Positions 48,331-59,175 of a stretch of DNA of 64,000 bases are shown here, one piece after another (the stretch's first letter is position 1; every line of letters begins with the position of its first letter). The DNA comes from Symsagittifera roscoffensis (lineage: Eukaryota > Xenacoelomorpha > Acoela > Convolutidae), in contig NC_087070.1 in NCBI RefSeq assembly GCF_963678635.1, positions 46,543,467 through 46,607,466 on the forward strand, read 5' to 3'. The notes beneath the pieces are model-generated. The model saw only the letters and a program-made list of their open reading frames with translations, was not told where the DNA came from and did not search any database. The position numbers were made by a program, and so were the translations under genes.

Positions 48331-50267
48331 ATATCCAATTTTAGTGAAATGGTGTATTAATTGGTTCAGGTCCTATATTTAAAATTAAATTTGCTGTGAC
48401 TGCATTTAAATAATCTTCTACAGAATATTCAGGGTCTGTAACTGTAAATGCCATCAATGGTTTATTTGATGTTATTGACGATCCACCCATTAGGTATGGA
48501 TTCATTGTCATTTGTAGTGATTCTGCGACATTTGGAATTTGTGAAAAATTTTTAAGTTGATTTTTTGTTATTTCATGTTGTTGTAAATAATATGGTAGTG
48601 GTATTTCATTTTGCATTTGCGTTGCTTGGTAATAGTCTGTATTAACTGGGTTTTGTGAATGAAAGTTGTTATTTTGAGATGCGTGATTTGGTCTAGATTT
48701 CCGCATATGTTGTTCTCGTTTATATGGTTCAAAAATATCTGGTTGATTTACGTGATAAGAGTGGAGTCTTTGGTTTTGAGAAACTTGTTGATGGTTTTGG
48801 TCATAAAAATCTTCATCATCTGATGAAAGATAATTAGGTGTATAATAAGGTGTTTTATGTTTTTTTTTCGTTTGGCTGTTTATTGTTTTTATTCTTTTGA
48901 CAAAATGGGTAATTTTCACTCGAGTCTTTTGAAAATTATGGGTTATTTTAAAATTTACTGAGTTTGATGTTGGTTGTTGGAAGTTTTGTCGTTGTAAAAA
49001 TAAATGATTTTGCGGGTTTTTACGAGGAGGTTTTGATGTTTGTGGTTTATTTACATAGTTAGAATTGTGTTCTGCAAAATATTTCTATTGAATGTTCTTT
49101 GTTTTTGTGTTGGTTTCGTCATTGGTCTAAATGTTTGGTAATCCATATGTGAATATTTTGGAGCAACCGAGGGTTTAACCGTAGATTGCAATGTTTCTTG
49201 TGGTAATGTTGGATTTTTAGGTTTTGGCGTTGTAAGGTTTGGATGTATTGGTGAAATACTTTGCTGTGTAGTTGTTACTATTGTTTCAACTATTTCTTCA
49301 TTTATAAAATGTGATGGTGTTTGAATATCCTGTTGTGTAAAAGATTTTTAGTGCCATTCAGATTTTCGTGTTGTACAAGAGTTGAATTTAAGCTATTATT
49401 TTGTCTTCTATCGGGTAAAAAGAATTATAATTTAAAGGTGTTGCATCTATTGTAAGTGGAAATATTTTTACATGGTCTTTAAGAATAGAAATTGTACTAA
49501 TTGCTTGACTTGAGATGTCTATTGGGATGTTCAGGAATAAAGGATGAGACCAATCAGGGTCCCAAATATAATCTGATTGTTCGGCAATGACAGTGTAATC
49601 ATTGGTACTTTGAGGTCTAAGATTATTTCTTGCTTGTACAATTAAATCAATATTATGTGTGAAATAGTCAATTTTGAACCATGCTAAGATTTTTTGTAAA
49701 TCGTGTTAAACGTTTTGTGAAATTTCATTGTTTGAAAAATTTTCACGGATTGTGTTTAAAATGCTGAGATTGCGGCAATTTCATTTCTTACATTCGTGAG
49801 TCTTGATGTTTGACCTTGTGACATGCTTTCGGTTTCTGTCTTTTCTAGTATAGATATTTACCTATATATTTTTGCAAAAAACATCTTTAGTAAATATTGA
49901 ACTTGCTCTCTGTGAATTTTGATGTTGTATATTTTCAATGTATTCTGCGAATACTTTTGAAAATTCGATGTCGACGTCGTCTGTTTGAAGAACATGTTTA
50001 CCATGAAATTTAATTGCTGTGCTGAGTTCTATGGTGTAAATTCCATATTGTTGTGTTAGGTTACATATTTAAATAATAATCGACAATTGGTCTTTTGATT
50101 TTTATTTCCGGGAATTCTGCTTTACATGGGCTAAATCCTTGTTCGAATAATTTTGCGATTAGATTATTGCAAAATTGTATCTGTCCTCTATCTTCAGTGA
50201 GTGAATTGTTGAGAAATGGAAAAACATAGTTTTCGTCTGGACTTTCGTCATTTGGACTTTGGCTCAT

Positions 50268-51849
50268 TTTTTCGTTTTATGACTGTTAGTGCGTGATGGT
50301 CGATGTGTCTGATTGGTTGATTCCAATTGTATAAACGTACTGGTTTAAATTTGTATGTCTTTTTTATTCTTCTTTTTCCTAGTTTTGATGAATGTGATGT
50401 CGCTTCTGAATCGGTAAAATATAATCAATTGAGAACTGGGTAGTTTTTTTTAACTGTTTCTTTTAGTTTGCAAAGTGCATCTAAATTACCGACTCCTGAA
50501 TCGGAGACTGCCTTTCTTCGCTTTGAAATTTTTTCCGTGTAATTTGTTTTTCTCTACCTAATTTTTTTTATTGTTTGTCGTTTTGTTCGAATATATCCAA
50601 TTGTTTTTTTGTGCAGTGTGATTACGAGATCGTGTATTTCGTTGTTTATTTAACAATTGTGTAGTACGATTGTTTGTTTATTTCCTAAAATGTACAGTGA
50701 CATAAGGTTTAAGATGAAGTATGCAAGGTTGTTATTAGTGATTTTAATATCCTAGTCTGTTATTCCTTTTTTTTGGTTAGCCTAACTTGGGTCTTCTTAT
50801 TCAGGGTTGGAGAGAAAAGTACATATCGATTCCGGAGAATGATTGTTACTTTCTCGTGGCTATTCTAAGTTAGAGTGTTAACTTACTTAATCTTACTTAG
50901 AGGTAGTGATTGTGTTCGAGGGTTAGAGAATATAAAATCGATCCACAAGGTTCAGGTATAATTAGAACGTAAGGTACTGTTTTAATACTTACTAAGATTT
51001 AAGATTTAGCCTTGGTCAGGTAAGGGGTGATCAAGAGAAGGATGAATAACCGAAGTTCTTCACTGTTTAGCCTAATTAGAATGGTTAGAGTGATTGAAAA
51101 TTTTCTATTAGTCCTGGTTCTTTGAAAGGGTTGGGTAGTGAGTCGACGTTTGAGGTCGTTAGAAACTTTATTAATTGGGTGGAGGAGAACAAAATTGTTC
51201 TATTTGATCCAAGGATAAGCCTTGATGATCAGGATATAAATTTTAATGGAATAAAATGGATTAAATTTATTTATTTAATTGAGATCCAAGGAAAGCCTTG
51301 TAACAGTCGCCTACTTCGGTCACATATGAGGCTTAAGAAAAATAGGCCCTATAACCATTGGCTCAAGAGTCAGGGACACTATCTCTTGTGTTTTTCTACC
51401 TCAAAACGGTCGGAGCCAATTCGGTTCACTTGCGAGATGAGACTAGAACCCGTTACAGCTTAAAGGCCACTACCAAAATACCCCCCACTCTAGAAAATAA
51501 GAACGTCCCCATACTTAGGTCTCAAAATACCCAAAGTACATGAACGCCGTTAAAAACAGGGTCGGAATAATTCGTTTAGTTACTTTTTATTGGACAGTGG
51601 AACTTTGATACATTTCAGATGGATCAACCTAAAACTCGCCTTATCTCAACATATTTATCACAAAATACACTCGAGAAAAATAAATTAAGTACTCACATAG
51701 CAGCAAACTTGAGAATCAGAGTAAATAAGCTAATTAGTAACTCTATGTAATTGAATATAACTCGAGAAGTTTTCTAACAATGAATTCCAATCAAAGGAAA
51801 TGAGTTTTAACTTGAGAATATAGTTTTGGGTCTGAACCATTGGGAGACT
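50268..51849. other. AT-rich non-coding stretch 5' of unit E
   Basis: There is no convincing gene. The first ~800 bp would be the 5' flank or LTR of unit E by position, but it does not resemble the 1 kb spacers of the other units. Around 51400-51480 a GGGTTCTAGTCTC-like string on the minus strand loosely resembles a tRNA B box, too weak to call. A plus-strand frame at 51122-51463 has no recognisable features. Confidence 0.5.
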
Positions 51850-52226
51850 TCAGTTGTCTACCTTTCCATTGAAGGTACACTCTGGTTCAGCTGAATTTCG
51901 ATCTTCTTTCGTAATCACTCTGTCTCCTATATCAAGATAGGACAGCTCTACTCTCGTGTTTTTATTATAGTCTCGGAAATTGCGAATAGCAATTTCCCAC
52001 TGCTTTTTTTGTCCCTTTCCCGCAAATTGTGATTCGATCAATCTGATTTTACTTTTGATGTTTTCAGTTGTCGCGAGAAAACTGAGCATGACAGGCTCAA
52101 TTCGAATTTTTGAAAATTTAAACTTCATCCCAAAATCACGTATTTCGTATTCCTCAAGGTCAAACCTCCAGATATGACCAACTGGCACATACTCCCGGGA
52201 CTCAAGATCGATGTTCTCATCGCGTG
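51850..52226 (-). CDS. unknown coding stretch abutting block copy 2
   Basis: This minus-strand frame of about 110-125 codons ends at 51850. It is rich in Arg, Lys, Glu and Phe, with segments IWRFDLEEYEIRDFG, ENIKSKIRLIESQF and YLDIGDRVITKED. The composition looks like a real protein and not like shadow sequence. In reading direction it follows directly after the end of the 9.7 kb block. The same place in copy 1 (below 11337) has unrelated sequence. It may be a further part of the accessory region, a piece of another element, or a host exon. No family is recognised. Confidence 0.45.
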
Positions 52227-52752
52227 CTGTTGTTTGTCAGTGAATCCCCAGAAACCCGAGTGTTGCTCAAGGTACAGTGCCAGAAGTCATTTACAGAAGT
52301 TTGCAGCAGACTTAAGTTTATCTACACCCCAAAAATCACAATCATGTAAAATTTTCACACTATCGCTAAACAGCAATCAAAATCTGCACACACCTGCAGC
52401 ATTGAATTTTCGCTTTTTAAGCTATTAATTTTTAAAAATTTTTGTCCTATTCAATCAGGAAATTGTCATGCAGCATTTTGATTTATTTAATAGATATAAC
52501 ATTTTAATAACAATATCTCATTTGTTAAAATGTCTTTTTGGTGAACGCAGATTTCATCGAAGTTCACTCTCGAGCCTCTTTCCTTCCCTCTCAAGACTCA
52601 AGACTCTAGAATTTCCCATTGAGCCACCTGCTCATCTCACGTTCTTCGCCTTCGATGTACCAGACCCAGACGTGTTTGACACCGTAATCTGCTTCAACAG
52701 TGCCTCATCATCGTCAGAGCTTATCACGATCTCTTACCAGGCTTTCAGTTGT
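52227..52752. other. non-coding 3' edge of the block, copy 2
   Basis: AT-rich, non-coding counterpart of 11337-11862 with no difference noticed. Its left boundary at 52226 meets the coding stretch at 51850-52226. Confidence 0.5.
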
Positions 52753-53526
52753 TCATAGGACCGCATCCATCCATTCTCTTTGCTCCTGCAATCTCTTTGC
52801 TTGGTTGGACAAACTCTTCACTCTCGACTCTCGGTTCAAACCGAAGGAATTTTGCAGACTCAGGCTCACGTTCTTCGCCAAGTCTTCCTCCAGTATCGAC
52901 TCTCTCAACTTGGTATTGTTTTTTGACACCCTACCAACTCTTTGCCACCCCGACGTGATCGCATTTCGATGGGTGAGCAGAGGTCTCTTGAAAGCTTCCG
53001 GTCCTATCTCGGCCAGGAACTGTCGATATTCCTTTTGATATTTCTTCATGTGATCCTTCGTTACCATGTACAACCAGGATGTCAACGTCGCTCGAAACCA
53101 AGGAAAGAACCTTATGCGGCTCTATACGTGTCTGACTTCCATTGGTATGGCGAATACTTTGCATGCAGTCTCAAATAACTCAAGTCTCATGCTGTAATCT
53201 ATCGCGTATATCGACTCAGCCGTTGGCGTCTTCGATTCCCGATATTTTGTCACATTTTCCTCAATCCATCGTAGAGCCAGCATCGTGCTAACCACCAAGA
53301 TAGTCACCTTCTGCTGATGATCGGGCAATCCTATCGACCGAATTTCTTCCAGATCCCATACCAGGCAGAGGTTTGCGTGATCCGGATACCACACCGTTTG
53401 TGCCAGACAGTGGCATGGACATTCCCCATGTGTGAGGTCAATACTCCTAAGGTTGCGCTCTCCCGAGGCTTCTAGGAGAGGTTCAAGTTCCATCATCTTC
53501 TCGTGTATCGCATCGTTCTCCTCCAT
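52753..53526 (-). other. C-terminal short coding stretches of the block, copy 2
   Basis: Same two stretches as at 11863-12636, with one Pro/Ser difference caused by the substitution at 52809. Confidence 0.45.
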
Positions 53527-53551
53527 CGAGCACCACCCATAGGTTTCCCGA

Positions 53552-54352
53552 TCACGTTTTGTCTCTCGTGATCACTTGTGTTTTCACTTTCAAACCCAAA
53601 AGTTCTTCCCCCCAGATTTCACTCAAGTCATCCCTCTGTTCTCTCGGCACTGTTCCTCGGACTTTCCTCAACAACCTGTGTGAGTGATGCGACATCCGAG
53701 CCAGTCTTACACACTTGGGCACTGAGAAGGCCTTTTCTAATAAAACCATTTGGCTGGTTACCTCGACCATCGCCATGTGCAATGGGTAGTGGCTGCCGCA
53801 TAGGTTGGCCATCACTGACCCCACTAAGGACTGCGCATTTAGAGGCAGACCATAGGCTTCGCTCATAGGAAACCCCATTTCCGCTTCAAGTCCAACCTTC
53901 CAGCTTTTGATTTGTTTCTGGGTTACCTGCAACACCCCGGGCCATGACTCCACGCTCAACGCGGTCACCAAATGGTGTTCAGACTCTAGCCTCTCCAGTG
54001 ACTGCAGACTGCACATTCTCGAGAAGATTTCCAGAGCTGTTGCTATATTCACCGTGGTACTCGCGTAACACTCAGTCACTATCTGTACTTCACTCTTCTC
54101 CCTCTCTGTGATATCTTCAAACCAAGTGACTAGATCTTCTTTTTGGAAAGACTGTATTCTAACGCATGACCGTCCATCACAGGTGTGCTCGCCATTTCTA
54201 CACGTCGAGTCAAAACAACTACCCGGTTCCATTTTCTTCACCGACCCTAGTTTACTTGTCGCTTCGCTTGACTCCTTCACCTGAGGCAAGATCAGCTTGT
54301 GCACTATACTCAATGTTGCCAGATCTTCGTCCTCCGCCGGTGCTAACCTCAC
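53552..54352 (-). CDS. hypothetical protein with four-Cys cluster (266 aa), block copy 2
   Basis: Identical in translation to 12662-13462, including Cys 46, 51, 58 and 63 and the basic patch near residue 220. Confidence 0.5.
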   Translation of the reverse strand: MRLAPAEDEDLATLSIVHKLILPQVKESSEATSKLGSVKKMEPGSCFDSTCRNGEHTCDGRSCVRIQSFQKEDLVTWFEDITEREKSEVQIVTECYASTTVNIATALEIFSRMCSLQSLERLESEHHLVTALSVESWPGVLQVTQKQIKSWKVGLEAEMGFPMSEAYGLPLNAQSLVGSVMANLCGSHYPLHMAMVEVTSQMVLLEKAFSVPKCVRLARMSHHSHRLLRKVRGTVPREQRDDLSEIWGEELLGLKVKTQVITRDKT

Positions 54353-55400
54353 TCACTCCGTGACTTCCTCGATCAGGCTCGCATGGAGATGTGGACACCA
54401 GGAGAGCCGCAGCAATTTCCACACCACTCCCAGATTCGTGACCAACATGCCATTCCCGTTACCCATCTTCAGCTCGACTCTTTTACTTGAGCGCGGCACG
54501 CTTATCACCTCTGGTGTTCTCTCGAGAATCAAACCCAAGCTCGGTCTCTCTCTCTCTCTTCTTTGTCTATTTCCACTATCTTCTCTGTCCAAAACTTTAG
54601 TAGCTCCGCTAGCTCGTAGTTCCTGTGAGCGCCTCCGGCTTCCGAGTCCAGGAAAGGGTTGTACGCCATCCCCATCACTCCAGACACGTACTGATACTCT
54701 CCCTTCTTATTGGGTTTCAAGTACTCTCCTGACGAGGCCAAGTTACGGTGTACGTCGTGTCCCTCCTCAAACTTCTTGTTGTAGAATCTCCGTATCTCGT
54801 CTAACTTCCTGTGGCTCTCTAGAGACTGCCTGGAATCATCCTCCTTTTCTATCCCAGTACTCTGGTATACATTCAAGATGACTGCTGAGATCCTCCTTTC
54901 CACTGTCTTACTCCCGATTGCTCTTTGTTAACATGCTAGGATGGTGCTGTCAGTCATCACCGACGTTATCCACCTCAAGAAACAAGTAGCGTCTTTCTTC
55001 CTTGCCAGGCTCAAGCCTGAGTTATCCCTAGCAATATGTTGCATCAATGTCTGATATATTTCTAGACTTTTTCCACCCAGTTTAAACTTATCGTACGAAG
55101 TCAGTGTCTCTAACTCTTTCCCAACAGGCTCCACGCGAACATCAGTTGTCCTGCGGTTCTGATAAAGGGATTCGCCATCAACGGCGATGCCGATGAGGAT
55201 GTCCTCATCGCTTCTTCAAAATGATCTTTTAACAAGTTCTGCCAAATTCTCTTCAGTTGGCTCCCCAATTCTAATTTGTTAATCTCAGCTTTCTGCTGGG
55301 TAGCCCAGTTACGTCGCTTGCGTGACATTCCACTGTCGAGTTTCTTTAGGCAGTCTTCCAGTTCCTTCAATGTTTCCAGGGCCACCCACCAACCCACCAC
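54353..55400 (-). other. shorter coding stretches of the block, copy 2
   Basis: Same short Lys/Glu-rich minus-strand stretches as at 13463-14510, unchanged. Confidence 0.45.
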
Positions 55401-55837
55401 GGCCGGGAGTTGTTCCTCGTTTTATTCTTCTCAAGAGGATCACTAGTTACTTGCTTCCCAGTGGCCTGGTGTTCAATTGAGACCCATTTTTTGCCAACGT
55501 CTACTTCCCATGTCTGCCCGCTCGTCGAGCCTCGTTTCATCCTCATCCTCTGGGGCTTGAAATCTTCTTCCGCTGTCGAGTTGGTGGAAACCTCCATCTC
55601 TCTTTCCACCTCGAGCAATTTCCTTGGATCGTAGCTACTCTTGTAGGCTGCTGTCTTCCACCGTGCCAGAACCATGGGAGACGTCTCTTTCAGGTTTTTC
55701 TCTGAGACTCTGTCCGCCGAAGGACTACCCAACCCTTCTACCTCTCTCTTTCTCTTGCGAGACTTCACGTCTTTACTTTTGGGCGTTGCCGTTATCATCA
55801 CTGATTCGACCTCTTTGTCTCCATCCAACCCTTCCAA
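55367..55837 (-). CDS. basic hypothetical protein with nuclear-localisation-like patch (156 aa), block copy 2
   Basis: Identical in translation to 14477-14947, with the same Lys/Arg cluster near its N-terminus. Confidence 0.4.
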   Translation of the reverse strand: MEGLDGDKEVESVMITATPKSKDVKSRKRKREVEGLGSPSADRVSEKNLKETSPMVLARWKTAAYKSSYDPRKLLEVEREMEVSTNSTAEEDFKPQRMRMKRGSTSGQTWEVDVGKKWVSIEHQATGKQVTSDPLEKNKTRNNSRPWWVGGWPWKH

Positions 55838-56769
55838 CTCTTGCCTCCCCCTGCTCGAGCCTTAAGGATATTAGTACTTTTAACTATATTACTAGTCTCA
55901 ACCTTATCCCCCCTTACACCTTCAATTATTTTATTAACAGTTTTTTGTTTCAGAGTAGAGCTGTCTTTACACTCGTCTTCTTTGGTCTTCAGTAGCGCCT
56001 TTCTCAATTCGACCATCTTGCTCAGCAGCTCTCTTCTTGCTTTTTCATCCAGACCTGTTCCCATCAGGACAGGTTCACCGAACTTCACCACAGTGCTCCA
56101 CAGTTCTTCTTTGAAATTGTCTAGTGTGATCTCGCTATTCACCTCTCGATTAAACTCTCTTAAGAATTCTCGCCAAGCGTTCTCATCCAGAGTCCCTAGG
56201 AACATGGTCTTGTTTCCCTCGAAGGTATTCTTTTCATTTTCCTCTGCACTCAAGAGTATCATTCCCATATTGAAAGTCTCGCTCGTCAGTGGCAACTCTA
56301 GATTCTTGCTGGGAGATGAGATCAGAGGTGGCGTGGCAGTGTCTGCCCAATCTTCTCCGCTCAGATCTTTCAACAGTTCTTGAGTGGTGAAATCCTCCTC
56401 TGCTGGTTTTGGTTCAGGCGTGTTCCCCACTTCCTTCTCCTCTCCTGCCTTACTGGGAGTCTCATCCATGCTTTCTTCTCCTGACTCGACTCTCCTTCTC
56501 TCAAGTATCCTCCTGAACCGATCTTCTACAGGGCCGCTTCTTTTGTCTCCAGGGGTGCCCACTGACAGGGGTGATGGTGTCGTCGGATCCGATTTCTTGT
56601 ATTCCGTCAGAGCCACATACAAAGGGCCTGCTGCATCCAGCTCCTCCCCTTCCTCTCTCATCTCCACCTGTTCCAGTCCTAAGGCGCCCGGTATTTTCTT
56701 GTGGCAAACTTCATTTCGTCCTTTAGTACAATGTGTCCTTCTTCTACAATCATCCTGCCATCGTCCCAC
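55798..56769 (-). CDS. acidic/Lys-rich hypothetical protein (323 aa), block copy 2
   Basis: Identical in translation to 14908-15879. Likely disordered and highly charged, with no recognised domain. Confidence 0.4.
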   Translation of the reverse strand: MGRWQDDCRRRTHCTKGRNEVCHKKIPGALGLEQVEMREEGEELDAAGPLYVALTEYKKSDPTTPSPLSVGTPGDKRSGPVEDRFRRILERRRVESGEESMDETPSKAGEEKEVGNTPEPKPAEEDFTTQELLKDLSGEDWADTATPPLISSPSKNLELPLTSETFNMGMILLSAEENEKNTFEGNKTMFLGTLDENAWREFLREFNREVNSEITLDNFKEELWSTVVKFGEPVLMGTGLDEKARRELLSKMVELRKALLKTKEDECKDSSTLKQKTVNKIIEGVRGDKVETSNIVKSTNILKARAGGGKSWKGWMETKRSNQ

Positions 56770-56886
56770 ACCGGTAAAATATTCTCCAAACCCGCCCGAT
56801 CAAGCGTTCTCAAGATCTCTCGCACCTCGAATTTTGGGGGCATTGAGCCTCTCATCTTCTTCGCTTGAGTCGCCCATGAGTTTATT

Positions 56887-58245
56887 TTATATCACAGGTG
56901 TGAAAATAGACTGCTGCGGTATAGCCGATGAATAGGCGATCCCAGCCATCGGTGAATTCCTTTGCTGCCTCTCCGCCGCTGCTCTCGCGAACAGTGATGG
57001 AACCACCAGGGAACTGTTCATTCCCAGGGTCATCCTCCTGACCGTTGGGAACTCAGGAATGGTTGCTGTCAAGATTTCCTTCTCTAGTATTGCCTCTAGC
57101 TCCCTTTTCACCAACTCCAAGCTGTTCTTCCATGCGGGAATTCTCAAGATCTCTTGTCCACTCGCCGTCAGGGGATTTAAGTTCCAGAACTTGGGATAAG
57201 TTTCGATGGGGCCTTCACGTTTTCCCCCCATCCTACACTGCAGTTGCCCTCGGAAATTGTATACCATCATCTCGGGATCTTTCATTTTTCCGAAGAGTAC
57301 CGTGTTACTCATTTGCGCCCTCAGCACCCCTTGCTGACAACAGTTGAGTGCCGTCCCATCCAACACACTTATCAGGCTCAAGTGTGCCACGGAATTGCGG
57401 TAAGCCGTCACTAGGGGATCTGGAAACGCGTATGTTACAGCTGGTCCGTAAATGCAGGTTACGACCTCCTCCAGCCCCCGGATTATCCCCATTGGGTCCG
57501 ATCTCATCGCCAGGCACAGGTCTGTCAACAGAGGCATGCCACCATTCACTTGTCTCCATTCATCTTTCGTTTTCGGGTTCTTCTCCACGCCAGTCATATG
57601 TCGATTCTGCATCAGGAGATACTCCACCAGCAGCGTCTTTAGTCCCGCAGCACATTTATATGAGAAGGTGTCTATGCTCGAGTGGGTTTTCCCCATCGAC
57701 AGGGCCTCCCCATATTTCGTCAGTCGATGAAATGACACCAGCTCACCATGGGTCAGGAGCACCAGTGCCAGATATCCATCAATCCGTAGTGTTCCCACAC
57801 CCCGACTGAACATATACGCTGGACCCATGTTGAATAGGTACATCGGGTAAACTAGGTACAGGGCCAACAAAAAGCTTATGGGCATGCTCAGTATTTCTTG
57901 CACAAAGACTCTGAAAATGGTCTCCTTCGCACTAAACACTCCAGCCATGAATTCCTTATCCCAACAAGGACTCAAGAACGTGAGATTCTCGTGATCTTTT
58001 CTTGGCCTCAGCTCACCCTTTGCGTGCTCCCTCCAGAATCCCCCGATTGTGACCTCGTTTGCAGCCGTGACAAACCTGGTCACCGTCATCTCCCTGCTCT
58101 CGGCCACTTCCAACTGATCCTCAAGAAATCTCCAGATCTGCTTCGCAAGAGGTGGGGCATTCTCCTTTGTCTTCTCTGTGGCGTTTTCTAGCCTTGGTGT
58201 TAGGAACTGCCACCTGCCTCTTTCTTGCGTCAGTCGGTACGCCAT
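56887..58245 (-). CDS. hypothetical protein with hydrophobic segment (452 aa), block copy 2
   Basis: Identical in translation to 15997-17355, including the hydrophobic stretch at residues 119-146. No family is recognised. Confidence 0.5.
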   Translation of the reverse strand: MAYRLTQERGRWQFLTPRLENATEKTKENAPPLAKQIWRFLEDQLEVAESREMTVTRFVTAANEVTIGGFWREHAKGELRPRKDHENLTFLSPCWDKEFMAGVFSAKETIFRVFVQEILSMPISFLLALYLVYPMYLFNMGPAYMFSRGVGTLRIDGYLALVLLTHGELVSFHRLTKYGEALSMGKTHSSIDTFSYKCAAGLKTLLVEYLLMQNRHMTGVEKNPKTKDEWRQVNGGMPLLTDLCLAMRSDPMGIIRGLEEVVTCIYGPAVTYAFPDPLVTAYRNSVAHLSLISVLDGTALNCCQQGVLRAQMSNTVLFGKMKDPEMMVYNFRGQLQCRMGGKREGPIETYPKFWNLNPLTASGQEILRIPAWKNSLELVKRELEAILEKEILTATIPEFPTVRRMTLGMNSSLVVPSLFARAAAERQQRNSPMAGIAYSSAIPQQSIFTPVI

Positions 58246-59144
58246 CGCTCCAGTTGCTTCTCAGTTAGAGCCACACTTTTTCTCTCATTATTTGGTCCCC
58301 TTGACTTACTGGTGGAGCTCGGGATGGTCAAATCCATACTTCGAAACCACAAGCTGGCCGTCAAGTGACTTATTATTGGGTGGTCATCCCCTATAACCGG
58401 ACTGAACTTGAGTTGTCTGGCGAAATTCGATATCCCTAGTAAGAGGAATTCATGCAATACAATGAGGATATCTGCTAACTCATAGAAGCCACTCAACGCG
58501 TGGGACACATCTGCCCACGCCGCCGCCAGTTCTGACTTGCGAAGCCTCAAGTTCGTCGGTTCCAACTCTCGATTGCGAGCTGCCATCAGGATCCACCATG
58601 CATTCCCCTCAGCTATTAAGATCAAAACCGCATACACAAACTGCAGAGCGGGAGGCATGCTCGCGTACCCGGGGGACGTCGGGAATACCACTCTTGTCTT
58701 AGATCCAAACCGTGAAGCGACGTTCTCCTGCACCTCATTCATCGCTGCAAACAACGTCTGGATAGCTTCCCAGATTTTCTTTGGTTCAAGCTCATCGCCC
58801 TTGAGTTGCTCAAGAAACCCAGTCGCATGCAGGTGGTCATTCATTCCTGCAAACAGTAGTAGCTCGGGCTCGCAAGTCATCTCCGATTTTATCGCGACCA
58901 CCAGGGTTAACATTTGGTTCAACACAGCCCCTAGCAGTGAGTATATCAGAGTCTCCGGCCAGAACAACTTGGGAGACGTTCCCTCGAAGTCCGATCCCGC
59001 CACGATGATCAGCCTCGCGGCAGCTGGATCTGCTCTGTCGTAAACTGCTAAAGTCTTGGCCAATTGGGCGTTCCCGCAAGGTTTCCCATATCTCGGGTCG
59101 TCCGCCAATCTCGTACCCTCATAAGCGGCATCTGGCAGTTCCAT
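58230..59144 (-). CDS. hypothetical protein with GxND motif (304 aa), block copy 2
   Basis: It is the same as 17340-18254 with one Val/Phe difference. It carries the AGSD strand and FAGMNDH motif that tentatively suggest a second SGNH-like domain. Confidence 0.5.
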   Translation of the reverse strand: MELPDAAYEGTRLADDPRYGKPCGNAQLAKTLAVYDRADPAAARLIIVAGSDFEGTSPKLFWPETLIYSLLGAVLNQMLTLVVAIKSEMTCEPELLLFAGMNDHLHATGFLEQLKGDELEPKKIWEAIQTLFAAMNEVQENVASRFGSKTRVVFPTSPGYASMPPALQFVYAVLILIAEGNAWWILMAARNRELEPTNLRLRKSELAAAWADVSHALSGFYELADILIVLHEFLLLGISNFARQLKFSPVIGDDHPIISHLTASLWFRSMDLTIPSSTSKSRGPNNERKSVALTEKQLERWRTD

Positions 59145-59175
59145 TTCTCTTGGGCCAGTAGTTTGTCCACCACCC

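Larger units (their letters stand above)
42211..50267 (-). mobile_element. AT-rich Ty3/gypsy element, array unit E (most complete: gag to integrase)
   Basis: This is the only unit with every part in order: gag from a Met at 50267, zinc knuckle (about 47670-47715), basic Ser/Asn/Arg stretch, protease (about 46500-46790), reverse transcriptase (about 45060-45880), RNase H (about 44560-44900) and integrase (42211-43740). Its gag N-terminal half is unrelated in sequence to that of units A-D, whereas everything from the LRKIAIKK segment onward is homologous. It is more diverged from A-D than they are from one another. It is broken, with perhaps ten to twenty interruptions, so it is an old copy. 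Confidence 0.88.

Noticed and set aside
21043-50267. BEL/Pao or Penelope-like family for the AT-rich array
   Set aside because: Protease, RT, RNase H, integrase order and DD35E integrase motifs are those of Ty3/gypsy.
50268-51100. 5' LTR of unit E matching the array spacers
   Set aside because: No similarity to the 34496-35521 or 41191-42210 spacers could be seen.
51122-51463. Plus-strand frame of 113 codons as a host gene
   Set aside because: AT-rich, low-complexity composition with no recognisable motif, no supporting neighbour and a weak tRNA-like string near its end.
51400-51480. Second tRNA-derived SINE on the minus strand
   Set aside because: Only a poor B-box-like string. No A box at the proper distance, no poly-A and no target duplication.
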